Shown: positions 52,521-61,452, counted from the first letter of the stretch. The stretch: 64,000 bases of DNA from Deinococcus hopiensis KR-140 (GCA_943327755.2 CALPYF020000007.1:1-64000); one strand, 5' to 3'. Numbers and translations are program-made. Notes: generated by a model from the sequence alone, not told the origin.

Positions 52521-55196
52521 ATGCCACGACCCCCCACCCGGCGCGACACCCACGCCCACCTGAGCGCCCAGCGCACCCATCTGATCCTCGTGAATGACAG
52601 GGGCCGCGAACGCCAGGTGCCCGTGCAGGACGTACCCTGGGAAGCCATGGCGCACCTCCAGACCAGCTTCACGCCCGACGAACTGCTCGCCGCGCAGGCA
52701 GCGGCCAGTCGCCTGCGGCTGATCCTCGCGCCCCGCACGCCCCGCACCAACCCCCACCGCGCGCCGCGCAGCGTGCACCTCACGGCGCCCGTCGCCGCCC
52801 GGAATCCCCTCCCGCCGCTCCATGACCAGTTGCTCGGGTTGCCCGGCGCGGTCTGCCACACCCCCGGACACTACGAATTCGCGCCGTGGGCCGCGCCGGA
52901 CGTGCTGCGCCTGCTGACGGCTGCCGGTCACGCCCCCCACCTGACCGGCAGCCTGCTCACCGAGTGCGCCGCCCTCAGCGACCGCTACGCCGGGCCGTAC
53001 GAACCGGACCGCGCCAACCTGTACCTCCAGCCTCCCCTGGACGGCAGCGGCCTGTGCCTGGCCCTGTACGGGCCGTATCAGGCGCAGCGCGTCACGGCCG
53101 CGCAGGCCATCCCAGGACGCCACTGGACGGGCGAGGCGGACGAGTTCCCCCTGACGTCCGCAGGGGCCGTTCAGGACCTCCTGACGCGCTTTGGGGGCGT
53201 CAGTCACTTCACCCCGGCCCAGCAGGCCACCGTGACAGCCGCGATTCAGGCCAGCGAGCAGGCCCAGGCCGACGCGCAGCAGGCCGCCCGCGACCGCGTG
53301 GCCGTGTACCCCACGATCATCGGCGGCCGCCGGCGCGTCGCGTTCGACTTCCCGAAAGACCCCACCCTGACCGACCTGATCCGCACGGCCTGCGACGTGG
53401 TCTTCACGGGCCCACCCGTCAGTGCCCGGCCCCTGTGGCACGCCGACCCCACCCACCTGCCCCAGATTCTCGACGCGGCCCACGCCACGGGCCTGCGCGT
53501 CCACCCGGACCTCACCGCTCAGGCCGAGGCGTTCAGCGCCGAGACCGCCCGCACCCGCGCGCTGGCCAGCGAAGCCCTGAACCTGCGGGACGACGACGCC
53601 CTCGGCCTGGTCAGCGCCCCGCCCACCCCCGGCCTGCGCACGCCGCTGCTGCCCCACCAGGCCCTCCCGGCTGTCCTCTGGCCCCTGACCCGCAAACTCC
53701 TCCTGGCGGACGAACAGGGCCTCGGGAAGTCCATCGAGGCGATCAGCGTCATCCTCGCGCACCGCGCCACGCTGCGCCGCGTGGTCATCGTCTGCCCCAG
53801 CGGCCTCACGGCCACCTGGACCGCGGAGTTCCAGGAGCACGCTCCCGGCGCGCTGCACGTCACCGTACTCGAGGGCGAGCAGCCCAGCGACGTGCCCGCG
53901 CACACGGACGTGTGTGTGGTCGGCTGGTCGGTCCTGCACGCCTGGGAACCCACCCTCAGCGAGTGGACCCCGGACCTGCTCATCGTGGACGAAGGGCAGC
54001 TCGGCAAGGCGCGGGGCGGCCCCTGGGGCTCCCAGCGGGGCGAGGCCGCCCAGCAGCTCGCCGCGACCGTCCGCCTGCACGGCGCGGGCGGCGGCGTGAT
54101 CGTGATGACCGGCACGCCCATCGACACCCGCCCGCTCGACGGCCTGGCGCTGCTTGACCTGCTCGGCGAAACCTACGCGTTCGGCGGCCCCTGGGTGTAC
54201 AGACAGCGGTACTGCGCGCCGACCACCGTCCGGCGGCGCGGCCAGCGGCCCATCACCACCTACCAGGGCGCCAGTCACACCCGCGAGCTGCACGAACGCC
54301 TCGACGCGCACCCCTGGTTCGTGCGGCGCACCAAACGCCTCCTGATCCGCCAGGGACTCATCAGTCCCAAGACGGTCAACGGCGTGGACTGGTACGACCT
54401 GCACACGCCCGAGCAGCCCATCCGGATCACCCTGCCACCCGCCGCTATGGCCGAGTACCGCGCGGCCACCCTGGAATTCCGGCAGTACCTGACTGACCTG
54501 CTGCTCGCCGCGCACCCGGACGCCCTGAACCTGCCAGAAGAGGCGCTGCTGGCCCTGCTTACCCGCAAGATGCGCAACGTCCTGCCGAAACTCGCGCTCC
54601 TGCGGGAAGTGGCCGGGCACGCCAAGATCCCCCAGGTGACCGAGCACGTCCGCGCCCTGAACGCCCAGGGTGAACAGGTTCTGGTGGTCGCGCATCACCG
54701 CGCCGTGGTTGACGCCTACGCCAGGGCGCTGTGCGGCCCGAAGGTCCTGAAACTCCAGGGCGGTATGAGTGCCCGCGCCACCGAGGACACCAAGCGGCAC
54801 TTCAACACCCACGGTGTCGAGGACGCCCCGGTCCTGATCCTGAGCCAGGACGCCGGCAAACTCGGTCACACGCTGTGCCTCCAGCGGAAACTGGCCGGGC
54901 TCCCTGAAGCGTGCCACGTCGTCATCGCCGAGGAAAGCCCCAGCCCGGGCGGCGAAGCGCAGGCCATGGACCGCGTGTGGCGCATCCCGCAGACCCGCCC
55001 GGTCACCGTGCAGAACGTCATTGCCCGCGACACCCTGGACGAAGGGCTCTACCTGCTGCGCCGCGCCAAACGCCGCGCCGCGGCCGTCATCACCGATGGT
55101 GAAGCGGTGGACGGCGACGCGAACCTCAGCGGCATGCTGGCCGCCTGGATTCACGGCCATCACTTCACCGAGGCAACCACCGATCCCCTGCCGTAA
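52521..55196 (+). CDS. SNF2-family DNA translocase/helicase
   Basis: This 891-aa superfamily 2 ATPase has Walker A LLADEQGLGKSIEA at about 393-406, motif Ia VIVCPSGL, motif II VDEGQ at about 488-492 (DEGQ replaces the usual DEAH) and motif III MTGTP at about 529. The C-terminal RecA-like half includes VLILSQDAGKLGH (motif V region) and AMDRVWRIPQTRPV (motif VI). The first 380 residues are variable. It resembles SMARCAL1-like and bacterial stand-alone SNF2 proteins that remodel forks or act in defence. No nuclease domain is visible. Confidence 0.88.
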   Translation: MPRPPTRRDTHAHLSAQRTHLILVNDRGRERQVPVQDVPWEAMAHLQTSFTPDELLAAQAAASRLRLILAPRTPRTNPHRAPRSVHLTAPVAARNPLPPLHDQLLGLPGAVCHTPGHYEFAPWAAPDVLRLLTAAGHAPHLTGSLLTECAALSDRYAGPYEPDRANLYLQPPLDGSGLCLALYGPYQAQRVTAAQAIPGRHWTGEADEFPLTSAGAVQDLLTRFGGVSHFTPAQQATVTAAIQASEQAQADAQQAARDRVAVYPTIIGGRRRVAFDFPKDPTLTDLIRTACDVVFTGPPVSARPLWHADPTHLPQILDAAHATGLRVHPDLTAQAEAFSAETARTRALASEALNLRDDDALGLVSAPPTPGLRTPLLPHQALPAVLWPLTRKLLLADEQGLGKSIEAISVILAHRATLRRVVIVCPSGLTATWTAEFQEHAPGALHVTVLEGEQPSDVPAHTDVCVVGWSVLHAWEPTLSEWTPDLLIVDEGQLGKARGGPWGSQRGEAAQQLAATVRLHGAGGGVIVMTGTPIDTRPLDGLALLDLLGETYAFGGPWVYRQRYCAPTTVRRRGQRPITTYQGASHTRELHERLDAHPWFVRRTKRLLIRQGLISPKTVNGVDWYDLHTPEQPIRITLPPAAMAEYRAATLEFRQYLTDLLLAAHPDALNLPEEALLALLTRKMRNVLPKLALLREVAGHAKIPQVTEHVRALNAQGEQVLVVAHHRAVVDAYARALCGPKVLKLQGGMSARATEDTKRHFNTHGVEDAPVLILSQDAGKLGHTLCLQRKLAGLPEACHVVIAEESPSPGGEAQAMDRVWRIPQTRPVTVQNVIARDTLDEGLYLLRRAKRRAAAVITDGEAVDGDANLSGMLAAWIHGHHFTEATTDPLP

Positions 55197-55214
55197 CGCC
55201 GCCGCGTCGACCGG

Positions 55215-55961
55215 TCAGCGGTCGTCCTGGGGCGCCGGCGGGCGCCGGTCATCCCGCCCGTGGCCCTGCGCGTGAAACCACGCGGTCAGCACCGCGCCGC
55301 GTTCCTCGTCGCTCAGCGCGGCAAACGCGTCCAGGACCTTGTCTTCAGCCAGCACCCGAAACTGCCCGGCTGGAGTGGCGCTGGGACAATCGGGGCACCG
55401 CCGCGCCCTGGGCAGCGAATACTGCCGCTCAGCCGTGCGCAGGTGCCCGCAGGCCAGCACGTCCATGCCCTGCCAGCGGTCCACCACAGCCTGCCGGGGC
55501 CACTGCCGCCGGTCGGACCGCCGCCGGGCCAGCGCGCCCAGCACCTCGGCCTCATCGCGTTCCAGCATGCCGCGCGTCTCCGCGTCGAACGCCTCGAGCA
55601 TTCCGTACGGGTACACCTCGAAACGGTCAGTGACACGGGGCGCGTCCCTGGCGACAAACACCCACGGCTCTCCGAACTGATCGGCGGTGATGTCCAGGTG
55701 GTACGCCCCCACCTGCACCCACACGTGACTGAAGAACTGGCCATCTTGCTGCCCCTGTACCGCCAGGGTCGTCGCGGGCAGGCCGCGGCGCTGCAGGTGA
55801 CGTGCCAGGAGCAGGCTGGCGTCAGCACAGGCCCCAGCGGGGAAGGACGCCAGGCCCGGATTCAGTTGCGCGCGCACCGCGAAAATGGCCTCACGGAACA
55901 GGTGCAGCTCACTGCGCAGGGCAGGAAGGGTGGCGGGCAGGGAAGAGGCGACCGGCGTCAC
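55215..55961 (-). CDS. Transglutaminase-like (papain-fold) protein with C-terminal Cys motif
   Basis: This 248-aa protein has a probable catalytic triad: Cys in FPAGACADASLLL, His in FSHVWVQVGAYH and Asp in LDITADQFG, the pattern of transglutaminase-core proteins. The C-terminal part has a CPDC motif near residue 190 and may bind metal. The GTG start overlaps the upstream stop (GTGA), so it is co-translated with the 441-aa Cys-rich gene. Cleavage or crosslinking of a protein is the likely chemistry. The target is unknown. Confidence 0.65.
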   Translation of the reverse strand: MTPVASSLPATLPALRSELHLFREAIFAVRAQLNPGLASFPAGACADASLLLARHLQRRGLPATTLAVQGQQDGQFFSHVWVQVGAYHLDITADQFGEPWVFVARDAPRVTDRFEVYPYGMLEAFDAETRGMLERDEAEVLGALARRRSDRRQWPRQAVVDRWQGMDVLACGHLRTAERQYSLPRARRCPDCPSATPAGQFRVLAEDKVLDAFAALSDEERGAVLTAWFHAQGHGRDDRRPPAPQDDR

Positions 55962-57283
55962 GCGTCCCCTGGCGTGAGGTCCACGCCCCCCTCAGGCGCT
56001 GCTGGGAAGTTCAGCAGGAACGCCCGGCCCCCTTCAGCCCGGTACTGCGCCCACAGGCCATACACCTCGCGCCAGGGCGCCGAAGGCCAGAAGGCGGCGC
56101 AGCGGTACGACACACTCCCGACGTGTTCCGCCCTGACCGCCCGGAGCTTCACGTCACGGTCGTACCGCTGTTCCGGCGGATCCGTTCGGACGTTGCCGGT
56201 GTGGACGGTGTCAGGGGCGTGATACCCGCGGTCCAGACTCATCCGGTGCAGTCCGTCCCGCACTTCGAGGTCGCGCCGCGTTGACGCCTTGAGCCAGTCC
56301 TGCCCGAACCACGGACTGCTCGACACGACCGGCACCGTGCCGGGAACCCGGATCAGGCCCATGAAATCGCTGAAGGTCGTGCGGTGCCGCATCTTTTCGC
56401 CATTGACGATCTCGTAGTTGAACTGCTGGGTGTCGTAGGCCGCCTGCAGCACGTCAGGCTGCACCTGGCCCCTCTCGGCCAGTGCCGTGTAGTGCGCCCT
56501 GGCCGCCGCTTGATAGTCCGCTTCACTGTCGTAGTCCCAGGGTTTGAACTGCGGGTCAGGCAGTTTGACGTCCCGCATGCGCTTCGCCGCCGCCTTCATG
56601 ACGTCCTTCAGCCGCTCGACTCGCCCTACGGTCAGTGCAGTCGGATCGGTGTACAGCGCCCAGTTGACGGGTGACTGTTTCGCGTGGCAAGGGTCGAGTT
56701 CCAGCGCGCGCAGACGAGCCTGATACAGCTCAGGCTGGAACGTGGCTTCGTGCAGCAGCGCGTAGAAGTCCAGGATGACCCCGAGCCGCTCCTGCTGGTC
56801 ATCGGTCAGCGGAATGCAGTCCCGGTAGCGCTCGATACTTGCGATGCACCGGGACACCTCAGGGTGGCCCGCAGGGAGGGCAGAGAAGGCCTGACTGAGC
56901 GTGTCGAGCATCTCCCCCTCGTTATTGAAGTGCCGCTTCGTCATGCGGCCCACGCGCGCAGCCAGGACGCGGCGTCCCGAGACGGCCCGTTCCAGTTCAC
57001 CTTCCGTGCAGCCCAGGCACTCAGCGAGGCAGTGCGTGCCGGACTGATACTGAAGGCCCGTCACCTCATCTCGGATCAGCGCCTGCTTCCCGGCTTTATG
57101 TTCGTGTTCACACAGATCACAGCGGCCAAGTGCGTCATACGTCTGGTAACGAACAACCGTGTAGCCACGGCCAACAATAATGGGACCCTTGGCCACCTGC
57201 CCTTCTTTCGGCAAAGAAAGGGGATAGTCGCGAATAACCTGCCGAGGCTTAGTAACAGTTTGAATGTTGTCTGAATCAGTCAC
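55958..57283 (-). CDS. Uncharacterised 441-aa protein with N-terminal Cys motif
   Basis: A likely zinc-binding CDLCEHEH lies at about 55-62 and two further Cys are near 87-92 (CLAECLGC). The remaining 340 residues are helical (YRDCIPLTDDQQERLGVILDFYALLHEA) with no recognised domain. GTG 57283 has AAGGAG 7 nt upstream, whereas the first in-frame TTG lies 6 nt earlier. It is the first gene of a two-gene unit with the transglutaminase-like protein. Confidence 0.65.
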   Translation of the reverse strand: MTDSDNIQTVTKPRQVIRDYPLSLPKEGQVAKGPIIVGRGYTVVRYQTYDALGRCDLCEHEHKAGKQALIRDEVTGLQYQSGTHCLAECLGCTEGELERAVSGRRVLAARVGRMTKRHFNNEGEMLDTLSQAFSALPAGHPEVSRCIASIERYRDCIPLTDDQQERLGVILDFYALLHEATFQPELYQARLRALELDPCHAKQSPVNWALYTDPTALTVGRVERLKDVMKAAAKRMRDVKLPDPQFKPWDYDSEADYQAAARAHYTALAERGQVQPDVLQAAYDTQQFNYEIVNGEKMRHRTTFSDFMGLIRVPGTVPVVSSSPWFGQDWLKASTRRDLEVRDGLHRMSLDRGYHAPDTVHTGNVRTDPPEQRYDRDVKLRAVRAEHVGSVSYRCAAFWPSAPWREVYGLWAQYRAEGGRAFLLNFPAAPEGGVDLTPGDA

Positions 57284-57317
57284 GCACAATCTCCTTGCAT
57301 TGCCTGAATAAGAATAC

Positions 57318-57381
57318 GCTGTCCGGCAGTGTCAGATGGTAGAAAAATGGACTTTAGTGCTGACCCTGTTATCCGGACAGC
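57318..57381. promoter_or_regulatory. Inverted repeat in divergent promoter region
   Basis: GCTGTCCGG (57318-57326) and CCGGACAGC (57373-57381) face each other across 46 nt, between the divergent genes at 57283 and 57433. A possible operator for both. Confidence 0.35.
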
Positions 57382-57419
57382 GCGCTATATAGTCGGCACA
57401 CTGTTTGAGTCGGATCAGG

Positions 57420-57425
57420 TACACT
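57420..57425 (+). promoter_or_regulatory. -10 box for leaderless gene at 57433
   Basis: TACACT lies 7 nt before the GTG start. Confidence 0.45.
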
Positions 57426-57432
57426 GACCGGC

Positions 57433-57981
57433 GTGATCCCCCGCCGGAAAGCCGCGGATTCCCCCAGGTCTCGACCCACGCCGACCTGGGGGATCTTTGT
57501 TGTGGTGCTGCTGGGTGTCGCTGTCACGGTCGCGGCTGTCCGGCCCAGTCCGGAGGCGGTGATGTGGGCCCGGCTCAAGCCTCACCAGGAGCGGATCGAG
57601 CAGCGCCAGGTCCTGGACGCGGCCGCCGATCGCCCGGGCCTGCAGATTCCGCCGGGCCGGTATGAGTGGCGCGGCGCCAGTGCGAGGGGTGAACTGCGCG
57701 GCGCCCTGATCTTCCCGCAGGGCGTGTCGGCCGCTGCCCGCACGCCGTTCACGTACGAGGTGACGGTGAAGGTGCGCGCCCAGGAGCGGCGCGCCGTGAC
57801 CGGCGAGGCCATCATGGTGGGGCAGGTGCTGGAGTTGCGCGCCCGCGACGGCCAGGGCGTACTCCTGACGCCCCTCGACCGCTCGTGGGTGTGGCGGGCG
57901 ACCGGGCAGGCCCTGGTGCTGCGCTCAGCGCGTGACCCGCAACCGGCCCGCCTGAGCACGTACACCCGGACCGGGTCCTGA
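57433..57981 (+). CDS. Single-pass membrane protein of unknown function
   Basis: This 182-aa protein has a basic N-terminus, one membrane helix at about 20-36 (IFVVVLLGVAVTVAAV) and a soluble beta-rich domain (FTYEVTVKVRAQERRAVTGEAIMVGQ) with a Trp-bearing end. No family recognised. GTG start is placed by the -10 box. Confidence 0.6.
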   Translation: MIPRRKAADSPRSRPTPTWGIFVVVLLGVAVTVAAVRPSPEAVMWARLKPHQERIEQRQVLDAAADRPGLQIPPGRYEWRGASARGELRGALIFPQGVSAAARTPFTYEVTVKVRAQERRAVTGEAIMVGQVLELRARDGQGVLLTPLDRSWVWRATGQALVLRSARDPQPARLSTYTRTGS

Positions 57982-58005
57982 CTGCCCCCCTCTGCGGACC
58001 GAACC

Positions 58006-58011
58006 TATACT
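58006..58011 (+). promoter_or_regulatory. -10 box for leaderless gene at 58018
   Basis: TATACT lies 6 nt before ATG 58018, a near-consensus -10 with leaderless spacing. Confidence 0.55.
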
Positions 58012-58017
58012 GGCCGC

Positions 58018-58704
58018 ATGTCGCGAACCCCCCACAGGTTGGCGCCTCCCCTCATTGGAGGTGACCCCCACGACCGGCTGCGCTTCGACGCGATGCCGCT
58101 CGAACAGTACGACCGCATGGTGCCACCGGATCTGCACCCGTCTCCCGGTGACGCCTGGGCCGCGTCCGGCCAGCCCGGCGCGCTCCCGGATGATCCGGAC
58201 GACTTGGAAGAGGATGCTGACGCGCCGAACCTGCTGCCGCCCCCGACCGCGCCGCTGCGGCCCAGCGTGGAGTTACCCCGGCCAGAGCCGGTGGTGGACG
58301 AGCGTCCGCACCGCTCCACGCTGTCCCCGCAGGCGCGGGACGCGGCCGACGCGGAACTCCGCGCGCTGGTCACGCGCCTGATCGAGGTGAAAGACACCAT
58401 CGACGCGCTGGAGCCCGAGCGTCGTGACCTGACCGAGCGGATCCGGCCATACCTGCAAGCCGGGCACCGCGTCACCGTGGACGGCCGGCGCGCCACGCTC
58501 CGGCCCAACACCCGCCGCACCGTGGACTACGCGGCGTTCGAGGCGACGTTCGGCGCGGCGCGCGCCACCGAGTGCGCCGTGATCGACCTGCGCCGCGTGG
58601 ATGAACTGGTCCGCAAGGGGCAGTTAAGCGGCGCGGCAGTGCGGGCCATCGTGACGCACTCGAACAACGCCCCATCCCTGTATATTTCCCCCGCGCCAGA
58701 GTGA
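58018..58704 (+). CDS. Uncharacterised 228-aa protein
   Basis: The first 95 residues are Asp/Pro-rich and probably disordered. Residues about 103-150 form a long helix (AELRALVTRLIEVKDTIDALEPERRDLTERI) and the end is a small alpha/beta unit (GHRVTVDGRRATLRPNTRRTV). This helix-plus-beta layout resembles small structural or DNA-associated phage and plasmid proteins, but no family is clear. Confidence 0.6.
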   Translation: MSRTPHRLAPPLIGGDPHDRLRFDAMPLEQYDRMVPPDLHPSPGDAWAASGQPGALPDDPDDLEEDADAPNLLPPPTAPLRPSVELPRPEPVVDERPHRSTLSPQARDAADAELRALVTRLIEVKDTIDALEPERRDLTERIRPYLQAGHRVTVDGRRATLRPNTRRTVDYAAFEATFGAARATECAVIDLRRVDELVRKGQLSGAAVRAIVTHSNNAPSLYISPAPE

Positions 58705-58789
58705 TCAGGAAAGAGGCAATTGCGCCCCCGGCGCTTCCTGCGGGACAATCCAGCATGAAACCGTTCACAATGCCTCTTGGAGTTCCTTG

Positions 58790-59659
58790 ATGCCCAGACT
58801 GATCCTCGACTGCGACGACCCGACCTACGCGGCCCTGCTCACCCTGCTCAGCCACCACCCCGGCGTGACGGTCGTCACCGAGGCGGCCCCGGCGAGCGCC
58901 GAGCCGCCGCGCCAGGACGTGGTCGCCACGGTGATCACCCCTGAGCCTGAACGTGTGAACGACCCCGTACCCGGACGGCCGCAGCGCCCAGCCGTCCGGG
59001 TACGGCCTGCCCGTGATCGGCCCACGCCGCCCGCAGCGTCCGCGCCCAGAAGCAGCGCGCCGAGCCCAGCGCCGACTGCCAAGCCCGAGGAGAAACCGCA
59101 GCCTGCCGAGCCAGTCGCCGAGCGCCCCGACTGGCTGGTCACGCCGAGCGCCATCTACGAGATGGAACTCAGCGGCGCGATTGAGAAGCGCCGCTTGGTG
59201 CTGGCCACGGACGGGTCCAGCAGCGGCAACCCGGGGCCGATCGGCATGGGTCTCGTGGTCCTCAAGGGAGACAAGCCGCAGCTGGCCCTCGGCTGGGCCG
59301 GTGGTGAGGGCACCAACCACGCGGCGGAACTGAGCGCCGTGGTCAGTGCCCTGAACCTCGCTACATTCCGGCGCGCGCGGCAGATCACGATCCAGACCGA
59401 CAGTGAATACGTCGTCAAGGGCGTCGAGAAATGGGCGGCCATTCACGCGCGGGAGCCGCTGCGCGAAGGGATGCCCAACCGTGACCTCTGGACGGCCTTG
59501 CTGAACCTGCGCGCCACCCTGATGCGCTACGGGGCGACCGTCTCCTTCACGCACGTCCCTGGCCATCAGGGCTACCTCCCCAACGAAGTGGCCGACCGGA
59601 TTGCCGTCAAGGCCCGGAAAAAGCAGATGTACCTGAAAGAAGAGGGCCTGTTCGCGTAA
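58790..59659 (+). CDS. RNase H family protein (copy 2)
   Basis: This 289-aa enzyme has the N-terminal small domain shared with copy 1 (MPRLILDCDDPTYAALLTLL), a Pro/Ala-rich linker, then a full RNase H domain: D140 in TDGSSSGNPG, E178 in AAELSAV, D203 in TDSEYV and D268 in ADRIAV, with the expected His in THVPGHQG. ATG 58790 is chosen by alignment with copy 1. Together they suggest a plasmid-specific duplication that serves RNA-primer or R-loop removal. Confidence 0.9.
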   Translation: MPRLILDCDDPTYAALLTLLSHHPGVTVVTEAAPASAEPPRQDVVATVITPEPERVNDPVPGRPQRPAVRVRPARDRPTPPAASAPRSSAPSPAPTAKPEEKPQPAEPVAERPDWLVTPSAIYEMELSGAIEKRRLVLATDGSSSGNPGPIGMGLVVLKGDKPQLALGWAGGEGTNHAAELSAVVSALNLATFRRARQITIQTDSEYVVKGVEKWAAIHAREPLREGMPNRDLWTALLNLRATLMRYGATVSFTHVPGHQGYLPNEVADRIAVKARKKQMYLKEEGLFA

Positions 59660-59662
59660 ACT
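59657..59662 (+). promoter_or_regulatory. -10 box inside RNase H stop codon
   Basis: TAAACT overlaps the RNase H TAA and lies 5 nt before ATG 59668, giving the next gene a leaderless start of its own. Confidence 0.45.
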
Positions 59663-59667
59663 GCGGC

Positions 59668-59970
59668 ATGCCCCCACAGTTCGCCACTATGGCCGAGCGG
59701 CAGCAAGTCCAGACGGAGAATCTCACCCAGCTGCTGCTGGAACTTCTTGACGTTGGCGCAGTCGCCCATCCCCTCCCACTGTCCGAGCAGGATGCCCCAC
59801 GGCCCGTTCCGCAGGAAGTGCTGTACCAGTACGCCGGGAAGGAGTATCAGGTGCTGTTCAGCGGCCACGGCGTTTATCACCACCACCTTCCGCTCGGCCC
59901 GGCTGACCGGAGCCGGCGGGGTCCGCCCCAGCTGGCCCCCTGGCTGATCACCTCGCCCACCTCCGCCTGA
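59668..59970 (+). CDS. Small uncharacterised 100-aa protein
   Basis: The N-terminus is helical (ERQQVQTENLTQLLLELLDVG), followed by a short beta segment with a His cluster (GHGVYHHHLPLG) and a basic tail. No family recognised. Start by leaderless -10 placement; it follows the RNase H gene directly. Confidence 0.55.
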   Translation: MPPQFATMAERQQVQTENLTQLLLELLDVGAVAHPLPLSEQDAPRPVPQEVLYQYAGKEYQVLFSGHGVYHHHLPLGPADRSRRGPPQLAPWLITSPTSA

Positions 59971-60016
59971 CCGTCCCTGTTCGCCCGCTGTCCTGATCCC
60001 ACACTCAGGAGCCCAC

Positions 60017-60727
60017 ATGCACTCACCTTCACGCCTGCGCCGGCACACGCTGTGGCTGCGCGCGACGAATACCGTTTCACGCGGCACCCCGGGAGGCGGC
60101 CTGCAGCGCCAGCTGCGCGCCCCGCCCTGGGCGGAACTCACGGTCGCGGCCGCCGTGGCCGGTGCAGGCCTCCTGCTCGGTCACCCGCTGCTGGGCGGCG
60201 CGCTGGCCGCCGGACTGCTCGGCGCCACGCAGCTGCTTGCCCAGCGGCCCAGACGCCGCTGGCAGGCGGGGCTCGCGGGGGAACTCGCGGCCGCGCAGGC
60301 GCTGCGCCGCGTACCGGACGCGACCGTCTATCACGACGTCATGCTCGGCAAGGAGAATGCCGATCACGTCGTCGTGACGGCGCAGGGCGTGTTCTGCATT
60401 GAGGTCAAGCACTGGGCGCAGGTGCACGTCACGGCGCGCGGCGTCACGACCCGCGGCGCCGCGCGCCCGGCGGTCCTGGATCAGGCGCAGCGGCAGGCCG
60501 GGAAACTGCGGCGGGCGCTGGGCGTGCCGGTCCGGCCGGTCCTGGTGTTCACCGTACCCGGCGCCCGCGTGCACGTCCGGACACTCGGCGGCGTGCGGCT
60601 CACGGCGCTGCCTGGCCTGCCCGGCACCCTGACCGCCCTGCGGCGCGAGCGTCAGCATCCACTGACAGCCGCCCAGGTGAAGACCGTCCTCCACCGCCTC
60701 GACACCCTGATCAAGGAGCATCCATGA
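60017..60727 (+). CDS. NERD-domain membrane protein
   Basis: This 236-aa protein has two hydrophobic helices at about 42-77, then a NERD (nuclease-related) domain at about 85-190. It shows Asp/His in NADHVVVTAQG and the Glu-x-Lys pair in FCIEVKHWAQV, residues that match the restriction-endonuclease-like core. NERD proteins are suspected nucleases or DNA-processing factors. Membrane attachment is unusual for a nuclease. The stop overlaps the next ATG (ATGA). Confidence 0.75.
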   Translation: MHSPSRLRRHTLWLRATNTVSRGTPGGGLQRQLRAPPWAELTVAAAVAGAGLLLGHPLLGGALAAGLLGATQLLAQRPRRRWQAGLAGELAAAQALRRVPDATVYHDVMLGKENADHVVVTAQGVFCIEVKHWAQVHVTARGVTTRGAARPAVLDQAQRQAGKLRRALGVPVRPVLVFTVPGARVHVRTLGGVRLTALPGLPGTLTALRRERQHPLTAAQVKTVLHRLDTLIKEHP

Positions 60728-61401
60728 ACTACCGACTGACCGTCCTGCCCCTCGTGTGCGCCGCGCTGAGCGCCTGCACCTCGCCTCTTACCGTGACCCC
60801 GACCACGGGTGGTCAGCAGCCGGCCGCGCCGGTCACGCGCATCGAAGGGCAGGTGCCGCAGCGGGTGATAGACGTGGCCGCCCAGGTGGGTGGCGTGCGC
60901 AGCGCCGGCACCGTGACGCCGCCGGCGCCGGACGCCAACGGCACGGTGAACCCCAGTGCGCTGGCCGCGTTCGCGGTGCCGCTGCCCAGCGCCCCGGAGG
61001 ACGCGGCCCTGACGCGGTTTTATGACCTGTTCAGCGCCCCGAGTTGCAAGCAGGCGGTGACGGGGAACCTCCTGGCGCGCCTGCACCTGCTGAGCGCACT
61101 GGACAGCGCCAGCGGGCCGCTGGTGAGCGTGAGTGCCGCGCAGCAGGGCAACGTCACCACGGGGCGGACGCAGGTGGCGTACCTGTACGCGGACCGCGCG
61201 ACGTACCTGCGGGGCACGGTGACCTGCCCGGTGGCGGGCGCGCAGCAGCGGACGGGGTTTGAGTTGAACGTGCAGGCCGGGTGGAACCGCGTGGTGATCT
61301 CGCAGGGGCTGAACGGGGCGGACGCGGGGCGCCTGTACGCGACGGCGCCGCGTGTGTCGGGTGGCAATGCGGCGCCGGAGGTGTGGTCGACCGCGCCCTG
61401 A
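60724..61401 (+). CDS. Secreted lipoprotein of unknown function
   Basis: This 225-aa protein has a lipobox (AALSAC, Cys about 18), a Thr/Pro-rich linker and a beta-rich domain with one further Cys pair (SCKQAVTG, VTCPVAG). It is co-translated with the NERD gene, so the pair may work across the membrane. No family recognised. Confidence 0.65.
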   Translation: MNYRLTVLPLVCAALSACTSPLTVTPTTGGQQPAAPVTRIEGQVPQRVIDVAAQVGGVRSAGTVTPPAPDANGTVNPSALAAFAVPLPSAPEDAALTRFYDLFSAPSCKQAVTGNLLARLHLLSALDSASGPLVSVSAAQQGNVTTGRTQVAYLYADRATYLRGTVTCPVAGAQQRTGFELNVQAGWNRVVISQGLNGADAGRLYATAPRVSGGNAAPEVWSTAP

Positions 61402-61409
61402 GTGGGTAC

Positions 61410-61452
61410 AAAAAAATTGAAGGGAGGCGCGAGCAGAGCTCAGCGGCCTCCC
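61410..61452 (-). terminator. Terminator for the minus-strand membrane gene pair
   Basis: GGGAGGC / GCCTCCC (61422-61428 with 61446-61452). On the minus strand the run of As at 61410-61416 reads as a T-run 5 nt after the stem. It would stop transcripts from 61707-62365. Confidence 0.55.

Noticed and set aside
52461..55163. 900-aa minus-strand ORF
   Set aside because: Antisense of the SNF2 gene with its helicase motifs.
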